NCBI GenBank assembly: GCA_030598645.1
Contig: JAUVPN010000004.1
Location: forward strand, 1-23,068
Reading direction: 5' to 3'
Length of the DNA: 23,068 nt
DNA from: Hyphomicrobium sp.
Lineage (GTDB): Bacteria; Pseudomonadota; Alphaproteobacteria; Rhizobiales; Hyphomicrobiaceae
Position 1 is the first letter of the stretch. Each line of letters starts with the position of its first letter. Below, piece after piece: positions 6,664-13,669 of this stretch. The translations under genes were made by a program, and so were the position numbers. The notes under the pieces are model-generated. The model did not search any database and was not told the DNA's origin. It saw only the letters and a program-made list of their open reading frames with translations.

Positions 6664-8652
6664 TCAGGGTGCGCGTGGTTGTGGTGTCCAGCTGGGGACG
6701 GCGGACGCTTTATTGCTCTGTTTTGCAGCCGGATTAGCGCCTTTCTTTGTCTTTCCCTTCATAAATTGCGGGTAGAAAACGGCGCTCGGCCTCGCCCCCT
6801 TTAAGGGCCCTTGCACGGTCACGCGATGGCCCGCCTCACTGCGGCTGTGGGCTGCCGTTGCGGTCCACGACGCTCCAGGGTCGTTCTGAATGACGCTCTG
6901 GCCGGAGGTCATGTCGATGGCCAGACGCGTGCCGCGGACGATATTCTTTGCCTGGGTGAGGATGACGTCACCGCCCAGCGTTACAACATTTTTTTTAACA
7001 TCAAAGACGGCCCAGTCACCTACAGCCTTTTGACCGGCCTTAGACGTCACGATCACTTTGCCGCGGGCTTCAATGCGCGTCAGCGTGGCAGATTTATTCT
7101 TCACCTTTTTATCGGTGTCCTCGATTGACAACGTGAGCCCAGCCGAGCCGGAATAGTTTGCATCAAGTTCAGATGTGCGCACCACGAAATCACCCTGCTT
7201 GGCGCGCACGTCGCCGCGGAACTTTGCGACTTTAGCGTTGTCATCGACATCAAGTCGGTCGGCCTCCAATTCGATAGGCGCATTCGGATCAGTCTTGAAG
7301 ACGCCGGCAGCGGCGTTGGCTCCGGCGATCAGTGCGTTCTTGACAGTCGCCTTGGTGCCCTGGCTTGTCGTTGGTTTGACTTTGCCGCTGAAGAAGAGGG
7401 TTGTAATGCGCCCACTGGCTTTTTCAGGAGATGTAAGATGCGAGAGCCCTTTGGCGCGCTCAACAAATAGCCGCCCGCCCTTGAGCCAATTGCGCCCCTG
7501 ATTAATGACGACGTTACCCGTCAACAAAATAGTATCAGCACGTTGGTCGATCTTTGCCGTATTACTGGTGGCGCGGCGATCAGCGCCTGACGCCATCACC
7601 ACATCACCTCTTAGTACCGCAATTTCCTTGATGGCATCGAAGTCTAGGCTCTGGCTGGTGACGCGCTCCTGTGGCCCCCGCGTTATAATGACGGGCGAGG
7701 TCGATAGGATGCGCCGCAATTTGGAGCCGGAAGAGGCATCGTTTGCAGGCGACGCAGCCTCCTGCGCTGCCTCTCCTTCGTAACTCACCTGTAGCGCTGC
7801 CGTTTCCAAGGTAGTGTCCCCCTGCATTGCCCGCACGCCCCCAGAAAAGATTGCAGTCTTCGCTGTATCGTTGATGTCCAAACGATCGGAGGTGATATCG
7901 ACGGGGCCGCTGTCAGGATTTATGATTGGGGGTTTAGCGGAAGACGTCGCGCGACCGGACGCTTTCGGCGTTGTGCCCTTTTGCGAAACGAGACGCGACT
8001 GAACGGCGTCAAGGAATGTCATCTCACGCGACTTGGTTTGTATTGTCATGCGATTTGAGCGGATCGACCCTGTCGGCATCTCGACGACGACGGGCTCCTT
8101 AGTGGTTATGACGTTTGTTTTGGTGCGGATCGTCGCACGCGAAAGGCGGGCGCGCATGCCGTTGTCAGACACGATGTCGATGCGGTCCAATAGCTCAAGC
8201 ACACCTTCTTTTGTATCGTAAGTTCCGCGCGTGGCCGTAAGATTCGTTTTAACTTTATTCGCATCTATCAAATCGCCTTTGATACCTTCGAGCTTGATGT
8301 TCTTCGTGTCGAAGAAATCCTGTACGGCGGTGTCGGAAGTAACAACATAAGAGCCGCCATCTTTGTTGAACCCCTCGTAGCGGGGGTTATGCATGGTGAG
8401 GTTTTCTGGGATAATTTTAGGCAGGGCGACACGAGGCAGGCCTTCCACCCAGCCAACGGTCTCCATCATCGTCAGAACGTAAACTACAACGATCGCCGCG
8501 CCGCCAAGCGGCATGAGCCAGCGCAAGGTGCGCACGACGGCGGAGTGTCGGCGCGCGCGCGCGAAATTCTTCGTCCGATCGCCGCCGAGCATGTCAAATG
8601 CGTTCGTGCGGGATCGGTCCGGCTGCCGCTCAAGATCGGTGGTCGTCGCCAT
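6664..8652 (-). CDS. Fused LPS export protein LptC-LptA-LptA
   Basis: A single 662-residue frame occupies the place of the usual separate lptC and lptA genes. Residues 1-40 are cytoplasmic and 44-64 form one membrane anchor. Residues 70-220 match the LptC periplasmic domain (PENLTMHNPRYEGFNKDGG, then the strands around SDNGMRARLSRA and SNRMTIQTKSREMTFL). Two OstA/LptA-like modules follow. The first begins DITSDRLDINDTAKTAIFSG (252-271) and runs to about 395; the second begins LEADRLDVDDNAKVAKFRGD (462-481) and runs to about 590. These openings are clearly related to each other, indicating an internal duplication. The C-terminal 40 residues are basic and low-complexity. Expected role: the periplasmic bridge carrying LPS from LptBFG to LptD, here tethered to the inner membrane as one chain. 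No frame break or credible internal ribosome-binding site was noticed at the junctions. The ATG at 8652 has only a weak upstream site. Confidence 0.88.
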   Translation of the reverse strand: MATTTDLERQPDRSRTNAFDMLGGDRTKNFARARRHSAVVRTLRWLMPLGGAAIVVVYVLTMMETVGWVEGLPRVALPKIIPENLTMHNPRYEGFNKDGGSYVVTSDTAVQDFFDTKNIKLEGIKGDLIDANKVKTNLTATRGTYDTKEGVLELLDRIDIVSDNGMRARLSRATIRTKTNVITTKEPVVVEMPTGSIRSNRMTIQTKSREMTFLDAVQSRLVSQKGTTPKASGRATSSAKPPIINPDSGPVDITSDRLDINDTAKTAIFSGGVRAMQGDTTLETAALQVSYEGEAAQEAASPANDASSGSKLRRILSTSPVIITRGPQERVTSQSLDFDAIKEIAVLRGDVVMASGADRRATSNTAKIDQRADTILLTGNVVINQGRNWLKGGRLFVERAKGLSHLTSPEKASGRITTLFFSGKVKPTTSQGTKATVKNALIAGANAAAGVFKTDPNAPIELEADRLDVDDNAKVAKFRGDVRAKQGDFVVRTSELDANYSGSAGLTLSIEDTDKKVKNKSATLTRIEARGKVIVTSKAGQKAVGDWAVFDVKKNVVTLGGDVILTQAKNIVRGTRLAIDMTSGQSVIQNDPGASWTATAAHSRSEAGHRVTVQGPLKGARPSAVFYPQFMKGKTKKGANPAAKQSNKASAVPSWTPQPRAP

Positions 8653-8792
8653 GCGCTCTATTGGTAGATGCCGACTATTGGCTCAAAAGCGCACAATCGC
8701 GATCAAATGGGGTGATATTGGGACTCAATTCAAGCCGCCGTATATCTGGTGATATAGCATCAAATGGCCGCTTGCCAGCCGTGACTTGCTAC

Positions 8793-9413
8793 TCAGTGAG
8801 AGAAAATATCCTCTCCGGAAAAACCGGCCAGATCGAGACGTGCACGGATCGGCAGAAATCTGAAGGCAGCCTCTGCCAGCTCCTGCCTTCTGTCGCGATA
8901 GAGCATGACCTCGAGCTTGTCTTTCAGAGCGTGGAGGTGCAGCACGTCGGACGCCGCGTAGCTGATCTGCTGCTGAGACAACTCCTTGGCGGCCCAATCT
9001 GAGCTTTGCTGCTGCTTAGATATTTCTATGCCGAGGAGTTCGCCCACTAGGTCTTTTAAGCCGTGGCGATCCGTATAAGTTCTCGCGAGCTTGGAGGCAA
9101 TTTTCGTGCAGTAAATCGGCTCAGTTGGAACGCCTAGGTTTTTCTCAAGTACGGCGACATCGAAGCGCGCGAAATGGAAAATTTTGAGGATAGACCTGTC
9201 AGCAAGCAGGGCTTTCAGGCGTGGGGCGGCGTAGTCGTTGCCGTCGAATTGGACGAGATGCGCGCGGCCATCACCCGCGGAGAGTTGGACCAAGCAAAGC
9301 CGATCACGATTGAGATTCAGGCCCAAGGTTTCCGTATCAACCGCAATGCTTTTCCCCAACGTCAAGCCTTCCGGCAGATCATTCTTATGAAGCGTGATGG
9401 AGGGCTTGGTCAT
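8793..9413 (-). CDS. Ribonuclease D family 3'-5' exonuclease
   Basis: A 206-residue DEDDy exonuclease of the short alphaproteobacterial type, which lacks the C-terminal HRDC domains of E. coli RNase D. Metal-binding and catalytic residues are visible: Exo I VDTET (Asp26, Glu28), Exo II FHFARFDVAVLE (Asp85), and Exo III YAASD (Tyr152, Asp156). Such enzymes trim the 3' ends of tRNA and other stable RNAs. A longer frame opens at 9476, but the first 21 codons do not look like the family; ATG at 9413 begins MTKPSITLHKNDLP as in relatives. It sits upstream of the lpt genes, a standard arrangement in this order, and downstream of a tRNA-Leu gene on the same strand. Confidence 0.92.
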   Translation of the reverse strand: MTKPSITLHKNDLPEGLTLGKSIAVDTETLGLNLNRDRLCLVQLSAGDGRAHLVQFDGNDYAAPRLKALLADRSILKIFHFARFDVAVLEKNLGVPTEPIYCTKIASKLARTYTDRHGLKDLVGELLGIEISKQQQSSDWAAKELSQQQISYAASDVLHLHALKDKLEVMLYRDRRQELAEAAFRFLPIRARLDLAGFSGEDIFSH

Positions 9414-9554
9414 TGGTCTTGCGCTGAGTTTTCCAGTCCGGGTCAAGTCGCCCACAGACAAGCCGCTGATACACAAGAATTATTCAAGGGGAGCTTGCGC
9501 GGCTTGTGTACCGGCTACGACAAGAGATGGCAAGCGGCGCAGTTGGCCGTGAAG

Positions 9555-9580
9555 GGTTGAGCGGCCGAAGACGCTCAGCC
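9555..9580. repeat. Inverted repeat between tRNA-Leu and the RNase D gene
   Basis: GGTTGAGC and GCTCAGCC can pair over 8 positions (one T-G wobble) around a 10-base loop. It lies about 105 bases downstream of the tRNA on the tRNA's strand. There is no clear T-run on either side, so it may be a weak terminator, a processing structure, or chance. Confidence 0.3.
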
Positions 9581-9685
9581 ATAAAGAATGTCCGACAAGC
9601 GAAGTGGTTGCAAGGCAGGTGATGAGCTAGCTCGAAGGCACCATGCGGTTGATCGCGACCGGAGATGACCTTGTGAGATTAGTTT

Positions 9686-9772
9686 TGGTGCCCAGGAGAG
9701 GACTCGAACCTCCACGCCCTTGCGAGCGCTAGCACCTGAAGCTAGTGCGTCTACCAATTCCGCCACCTGGGC
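9686..9772 (-). tRNA. tRNA-Leu (anticodon CAG)
   Basis: The minus strand folds as a class II tRNA. The acceptor stem is GCCCAGG (9772-9766) with CCTGGGC, the discriminator base is A, and CCA is encoded at 9688-9686. The D-arm region is GGCGGAATTGGTAGACGC; the anticodon stem CTAGC/GCTAG encloses TTCAGGT, giving anticodon CAG for CUG codons. A long variable arm (GCTCGCAAGGGC) is the mark of tRNA-Leu and tRNA-Ser, and the T-arm contains GGTTCGAGTCC. The length with CCA is 87 bases, normal for leucine. Confidence 0.97.
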
Positions 9773-9783
9773 ACGAACGCGAT

Positions 9784-9812
9784 GAGTTAGAGAGCACCGC
9801 CGTTCTTGTCAA
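9784..9812 (-). promoter_or_regulatory. Sigma-70 type promoter of tRNA-Leu
   Basis: On the minus strand a perfect -35 TTGACA (9812-9807) is followed after exactly 17 bases by TAACTC (9789-9784), a fair -10. Initiation would fall a few bases before the mature tRNA 5' end at 9772. The strong -35 fits a stable-RNA promoter. Confidence 0.75.
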
Positions 9813-9900
9813 ATGCGCCATGCTTGGCTTCACATTGCTGCCAGTGCTCGTGTATGCCTTGTTTCTCCACAACGGTGCTGAACAGTTATAGGGGCGCGCG

Positions 9901-10884
9901 ATGTCTGATCGTATCGACGACAAGGGGCTGGCAACCGTCTTTGGCGGTTCAGGCTTTGTAGGCCGGTACGTTGTGGCGGCGCTGGCAAAGAATGGCTGGC
10001 GCGTACGCGCGGCCGTGCGCCGCCCTGATTTGGCGGTTTTTCTGCAGCCCTCCGGCGCTGTCGGCCAAATCTTCCCGGTGCAGGCGAACATACGCTATCC
10101 CGAATCTGTAAACCACGCGATGATGGGCTCACAGGTCGTGGTCAATGCCGTCGGAGTACTGGTGAGCAGGGGTCGGCAAAACTTTCGTGACCTCCACGTA
10201 AGCGGTGCGCGCGCCATTGCCAAGGCCGCACGAGAGCAGGGTGTCAGGAGGCTTGTCCACATCTCTGCAATCGGCGCCGATCCCAAATCGTCTTCGCGAT
10301 ATGCGCGCACGAAGGGTGAGGGCGAAGCCGCTGTTCTGGAAGAATTTCCCAATGCGATCATTCTTCGTCCCTCCATCGTGTTCGGCTCGGAGGATGAATT
10401 CTTCAATCGCTTCGCCTCCATGGCACAGATGTCGCCAGTTCTGCCGCTGATTGGCGGCGGCAAGACACGATTTCAACCGGTTTTCGTCGGTGATGTTGGG
10501 GGAGCCGTCGCGGCAGCCATCGATGGGGCTGGTAACCCGGGCACCGTGTACGAGAGCGGCGGTCCTGAGGTGTATAGCTTCCGCGAGCTTCTTGATCTGG
10601 TGCAGAAATGGACTGATAGGCCGCGCGCTTATTTGCCGGTAGCATTCTGGTTGGCCAAGCTGCTAGCGGTTCTGACGTGGCCGCTGCCAAATAGCTGGCG
10701 ACCGGTTACATTCGATCAGGTGCGCCTATTACAGCAAGATAACGTTGTCAGTGAGCGAGCAAAGTCGGAGAAGCGCACCATCGCCGCTCTCGGCGTTATC
10801 CGGCCGAATGGCATCTCAGCAATCGTTCCGACCTATTTAGAGCGCTTCCGCCCGCGGGGGCAGTTCGCGGCTTACCGCAGCTAG
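9901..10884 (+). CDS. Complex I NDUFA9-type NAD(P)-binding protein
   Basis: A 327-residue atypical short-chain dehydrogenase resembling the NDUFA9 accessory subunit of mitochondrial complex I, which alphaproteobacteria also carry. The N-terminal Rossmann motif is FGGSGFVGRYV (Gly15, Gly16, Gly18, Gly21). It is followed by a basic stretch RVRAAVRRPD, which favours NADP(H), then NAVGVL, HISAIGADPKS and YARTKGEGE, a degenerate YxxxK active site. In eukaryotes this subunit binds NADPH and sits at the peripheral arm; the role in bacteria is less certain (subunit or assembly factor). It starts at ATG 9901 just after GGGGCGCGCG and is a single-gene unit divergent from tRNA-Leu and convergent with the DUF1150 gene. 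Confidence 0.88.
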   Translation: MSDRIDDKGLATVFGGSGFVGRYVVAALAKNGWRVRAAVRRPDLAVFLQPSGAVGQIFPVQANIRYPESVNHAMMGSQVVVNAVGVLVSRGRQNFRDLHVSGARAIAKAAREQGVRRLVHISAIGADPKSSSRYARTKGEGEAAVLEEFPNAIILRPSIVFGSEDEFFNRFASMAQMSPVLPLIGGGKTRFQPVFVGDVGGAVAAAIDGAGNPGTVYESGGPEVYSFRELLDLVQKWTDRPRAYLPVAFWLAKLLAVLTWPLPNSWRPVTFDQVRLLQQDNVVSERAKSEKRTIAALGVIRPNGISAIVPTYLERFRPRGQFAAYRS

Positions 10885-10905
10885 GGTAAGGGGCCTTGAA
10901 GCAAC

Positions 10906-10932
10906 AAGGCCTCGCCGATTTGGCGGGGCCTT
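10906..10932. terminator. Shared bidirectional hairpin terminator
   Basis: AAGGCCTCGCC pairs with GGCGGGGCCTT over 11 positions (one T-G wobble) around a 5-base loop. It lies 21 bases after the stop of the NDUFA9-like gene and 41 bases after the end of the convergent DUF1150 gene. The T-runs are short on both sides, so termination may be partial, but the placement between convergent genes supports the call. Confidence 0.65.
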
Positions 10933-10973
10933 AAAAGCTACGGTCGCACATAAAATATCTTGGCTGTCGAGTG

Positions 10974-11243
10974 TTAGTGTACGCTTGCGATCTGCAAGTC
11001 GTCATCAATGGCATGTCCAATTGCGGCTTGCTTTGTGTCGGTAAGTGCCAGCGGAGTACCATCCGCTGCGTGCAACGAAAAGAGGTTTATTCCGTCTGGC
11101 AGCCCCTTAACAGCCGGGAACATGCGGCTTGCCTCGTCCGAGGTTAGCGTCTTGATGTATGCAACCACACCGCCACCGAGCGTAGCAAGTTCGCCCTCGC
11201 TCATGACAATGCGGTTGTCAGTCGTCTTCTCAATTTCCGTCAT
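10974..11243 (-). CDS. DUF1150 family protein
   Basis: An 89-residue acidic, soluble protein of unknown biochemical function that matches the DUF1150 family as I recall it, characteristic of alphaproteobacteria. Recognisable parts are the helical opening around SEGELATLGGGVVAYIKTL, a central PDGINLFSLHAADGTPLA segment and a DTKQAAIGHAIDDDL tail. The family commonly sits directly downstream of a small heat-shock protein gene, as here (about 130 bases after hsp20 on the same strand), so a link to protein quality control is a reasonable guess but unproven. It starts at ATG 11243 with GGAGAAG about 7 bases upstream. Confidence 0.85.
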   Translation of the reverse strand: MTEIEKTTDNRIVMSEGELATLGGGVVAYIKTLTSDEASRMFPAVKGLPDGINLFSLHAADGTPLALTDTKQAAIGHAIDDDLQIASVH

Positions 11244-11372
11244 GACGCTACTTCTCCTTCAAGTAGGCCCGGTGCGACCATTTCATTGATTTGGGTGCGG
11301 AAGCCGCAATTTCCAAATCTCTATTAGCCAACCCCTCGGCAAACACAAACCAGGGTCTTTCTCACGAAACGA

Positions 11373-11810
11373 CTATGAACCCGATTTTCTGTCGCTAATC
11401 TCAATCGTTCGCGCCAAGCGCTCCGGCTCACGGCGCTTCAGATCGATTGCAAGTAGGCCGTTTGACAAGTCTGCTGAGTCTACCTCGATTCCCTCTGCAA
11501 GTACGAATGTGCGGCTGAAATGGCGCGCAGCAATCCCCCGGTAAAGAAACTCGCGAGACTTTTCCTCATCTTGTCCCCCGCGGACAATGAGTTGGTGATC
11601 TTCGAGCGTAATTTCGAGTTGGTCGCGTGTGAATCCTGCAACTGCGAGCGTAATGCGCAGTAGTTCGGTTTCTGCGTCTAAGTTCTTGACGCGCTCAATG
11701 TTGTAGGGCGGGAAGCCGTTGCCGGGGCCCTTGTTGGCACGGTCTACTAGGCGTTCGATCTCTTCAAAACCCAATAGCATCGGGTTCGAGAGTACCGATA
11801 AGCGTGACAT
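11373..11810 (-). CDS. Small heat-shock protein, Hsp20/IbpA family
   Basis: An ATP-independent holdase chaperone of 145 residues. Residues 1-35 are the class A N-terminus (MSRLSVLSNPMLLGFEEIER, then PPYNIER). The alpha-crystallin domain follows, with LRITLAVAGFTRDQLEITLE and a GLLAIDLKR strand matching the conserved G-x-L-x-hydrophobic motif. The C-terminal IEI is the I-x-I anchor used for oligomer assembly. The frame is open far upstream (to 12260), but ATG at 11810 gives the family N-terminus and has GGAAAGGG about 12 bases upstream; an in-frame ATG at 11843 is less likely. An RpoH-type promoter and a structured leader precede it, and DUF1150 follows. Heat induction is therefore strongly suggested. 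Confidence 0.94.
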   Translation of the reverse strand: MSRLSVLSNPMLLGFEEIERLVDRANKGPGNGFPPYNIERVKNLDAETELLRITLAVAGFTRDQLEITLEDHQLIVRGGQDEEKSREFLYRGIAARHFSRTFVLAEGIEVDSADLSNGLLAIDLKRREPERLARTIEISDRKSGS

Positions 11811-11914
11811 GCGTCGAAAGCCCTTTCCGTAAGCGACCTCCATGGATTTGAGGCGCAGGGCCGGTCCTTGGCCCCTGCTTGACCCAGCCCCGTTTGCGAG
11901 CACTAGGACAGTTA
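11811..11914 (-). promoter_or_regulatory. Structured 5' leader of hsp20, candidate RNA thermometer
   Basis: From the predicted start near 11914 the leader is about 100 bases long. It can form a bulged hairpin at 11878-11855 (GCAGG-G-GCC against GGC-CCTGC) and a small hairpin at 11829-11815 (CGGAAAGGGCTTTCG) that pairs away part of the Shine-Dalgarno GGAAAGGG just before ATG 11810. Small heat-shock genes of rhizobia often have ROSE-type thermometers of this design, but I did not identify the ROSE consensus itself. The structures were drawn by eye. Confidence 0.45.
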
Positions 11915-11921
11915 TTCGGTA

Positions 11922-11949
11922 ATATAGTGGCGGTTTATTGCAGTTCAAG
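11922..11949 (-). promoter_or_regulatory. RpoH (sigma-32) type heat-shock promoter of hsp20
   Basis: On the minus strand CTTGAA (11949-11944) is followed by ACTATAT (11928-11922), with 17 bases between CTTG and ACTATAT. This fits the alphaproteobacterial heat-shock consensus as I recall it, CTTG-N17/18-CYTATNT, with one mismatch in the -10. It lies about 110 bases upstream of the hsp20 start. Confidence 0.75.
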
Positions 11950-12229
11950 CACGCGGGCGGCAAGCTGCTTCGGCAGTGCTTAGGCGCGATGCTCGGGCGG
12001 AGTACGCGCCCAGCCATGCGTTGCGAGATGAACTCGTTGTCATTTGACAAGGCAGGGTCGAATGCAAAGATGCGCCACAATCGCGGTGTTTGCAGTCCGA
12101 ACCGAAGCGCTTCAGCATTAGCAACCGTTCGTGTCCTAATGTTGGAACCTCGGGACAGTCGGCTCACAGAGTGGCGTGCGACGCCGTCCTGCGCATAGCG
12201 CTTAGGTTCACCGGATCGAGGTTTGATCG
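11950..12229. other. Intergenic region between hsp20 promoter and first M16 gene
   Basis: About 280 bases with no gene I can support. It must hold the plus-strand promoter for the M16 pair. A TTGACA occurs at 12044-12049, but no good -10 follows at normal spacing. The minus strand is open throughout in the hsp20 frame, yet the translation is rich in Arg, Ser and Pro with no recognised domain and lies upstream of the heat-shock promoter. Confidence 0.5.
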
Positions 12230-13645
12230 ATGCACAGACTCGGCTGCCGCCGCCTTTCAACCCTATCGATGGCGCTTTTGATGATGCTCGCTTCCACGCT
12301 ACAGACCGTCCCCGCCCAAGCGCAGCCCCGCGCCAGTGAGTTCATGTTATCCAATGGCATGCAGGTGGTGGTGATCCCTGATCACCGTGCACCCGTCGTC
12401 ACCCACATGATCTGGTACAAGGTGGGGGCTGCAGACGAACCAAAGGGTGTGTCCGGAATAGCGCATTTCCTTGAGCACTTAATGTTCAAGTCGACCGAAA
12501 AAATCGCGATCGGCGAGTTCTCTAAGATTATTTCGCGGCTTGGCGGACAGGACAACGCCTTCACCGGTCAGGACGCAACGTCCTACCATCAGCGCATTGC
12601 GAAAGACCGGCTAGGGACGCTGATGGAGATGGAAGCCGACCGCATGGTGAATTTGCGGCTTACCGAAGACGAGGTGCTCATGGAGCGCAACGTGATTTTG
12701 GAAGAGCGCCGCTCGCGCATAGAAAACAATCCCAACGCGATGTTCGATGAGCAGATGGCCGCTACGCTTTACCGGGCGCACCCCTATGGCATTCCGGTTA
12801 TAGGCTGGGGGCACGAGATGAAGGAGTTATCGCGTCAGGACGCGATGCGCTTCTACAAACACTTCTATGCGCCCAACAACGCAATTTTGGTCGTGGCTGG
12901 GGACGTCACGCCCGAGGAGGTGAAGAAGCTCGCCGAAGAGACCTACGGTAAGGTCCCAGCTAACCCTGAGGTCAATCACCGCGAGCGCCCTAAGGAGCCG
13001 CCCTTCATTGCCGCTCGCCGTCTCGAATACAAAGATCCGCGGGCCGGGAATGCATCCCTCCACCGCTACTACGTCGCACCAAGCTACTTGACGGCGGAGC
13101 CCGGTGAGGCCGAAGCCCTGGATCTTCTGTTCAAGATAGTAGCCGACGGTGCTACGAGCCGAATCTACAAGAAGCTGGTTGTCGACGAGAAGATCGCGGC
13201 TACTAGTGGTGGCGACTTCTCAGGCTGGGGTCTCGATAGCGGTGCGATTTCGATATACGCTGTCGCCGCGGATGGTGTGGGGCTCGATACGATCGAGGCG
13301 AAAGTTGATGAGGTGTTGGACGACGTGCGCGCCAAGGGTGTCACGGAGGCCGAACTGGCGCGCGCCAAGAAAACGTTTCTTGCCGACTACATCTACGACA
13401 GCGACAATCAGGCCAGGCTCGCCCGCCGTTACGGCTGGTCGTTGGTGGTCGGGCGCAAAGTAGACGATATCGAAGACTGGCCGAATGCGATATCAAAAGT
13501 AACGCTACAGGATGTCCAGAATGTAGCAGCCAAATATCTCGACATGCGCCGTTCGGTCACTGGTTGGCTTCTGCCGGAGGCCGCCGAAGGCAGCAGCAAC
13601 GGCGGCAAGGATGCGAAGCAGCCAGTCGTGCACTCGCGCTCGTGA
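12230..13645 (+). CDS. M16 family zinc metallopeptidase, catalytic member
   Basis: A 471-residue secreted peptidase of the M16B (processing-peptidase-like) family. A signal peptide covers residues 1-31, with hydrophobic core STLSMALLMMLAS and likely cleavage after AQA, so it should act in the periplasm. The inverted zinc site HFLEH is at 79-83 and the third ligand is probably Glu159 in the VILEERR segment. The second half contains an RYGWSLV segment. Such enzymes degrade unfolded or short peptides in a closed chamber. It starts at ATG 12230 with GGATCGAGG just upstream. Only 24 bases separate it from the second M16 gene, whose product lacks the zinc site; the pair probably forms a heterodimer, as mitochondrial processing peptidase does. 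Confidence 0.93.
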   Translation: MHRLGCRRLSTLSMALLMMLASTLQTVPAQAQPRASEFMLSNGMQVVVIPDHRAPVVTHMIWYKVGAADEPKGVSGIAHFLEHLMFKSTEKIAIGEFSKIISRLGGQDNAFTGQDATSYHQRIAKDRLGTLMEMEADRMVNLRLTEDEVLMERNVILEERRSRIENNPNAMFDEQMAATLYRAHPYGIPVIGWGHEMKELSRQDAMRFYKHFYAPNNAILVVAGDVTPEEVKKLAEETYGKVPANPEVNHRERPKEPPFIAARRLEYKDPRAGNASLHRYYVAPSYLTAEPGEAEALDLLFKIVADGATSRIYKKLVVDEKIAATSGGDFSGWGLDSGAISIYAVAADGVGLDTIEAKVDEVLDDVRAKGVTEAELARAKKTFLADYIYDSDNQARLARRYGWSLVVGRKVDDIEDWPNAISKVTLQDVQNVAAKYLDMRRSVTGWLLPEAAEGSSNGGKDAKQPVVHSRS

Positions 13646-13669
13646 TGCCCATTGCTCAAAGGTCTTATC

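Noticed and set aside
9686..9772. tRNA-Leu as an integration site for a mobile element
   Set aside because: No integrase, direct repeat of the tRNA 3' end, or foreign-looking genes lie on either side.
12044..12049. TTGACA as the -35 of the M16 operon promoter
   Set aside because: No acceptable -10 follows at 16-18 bases and it is about 180 bases from the start codon, so the match may be chance.
11811..12260. Extension of the hsp20 frame to a 295-residue protein
   Set aside because: The added 150 residues have no recognisable domain, and the heat-shock promoter lies inside that stretch. The family N-terminus begins at 11810.
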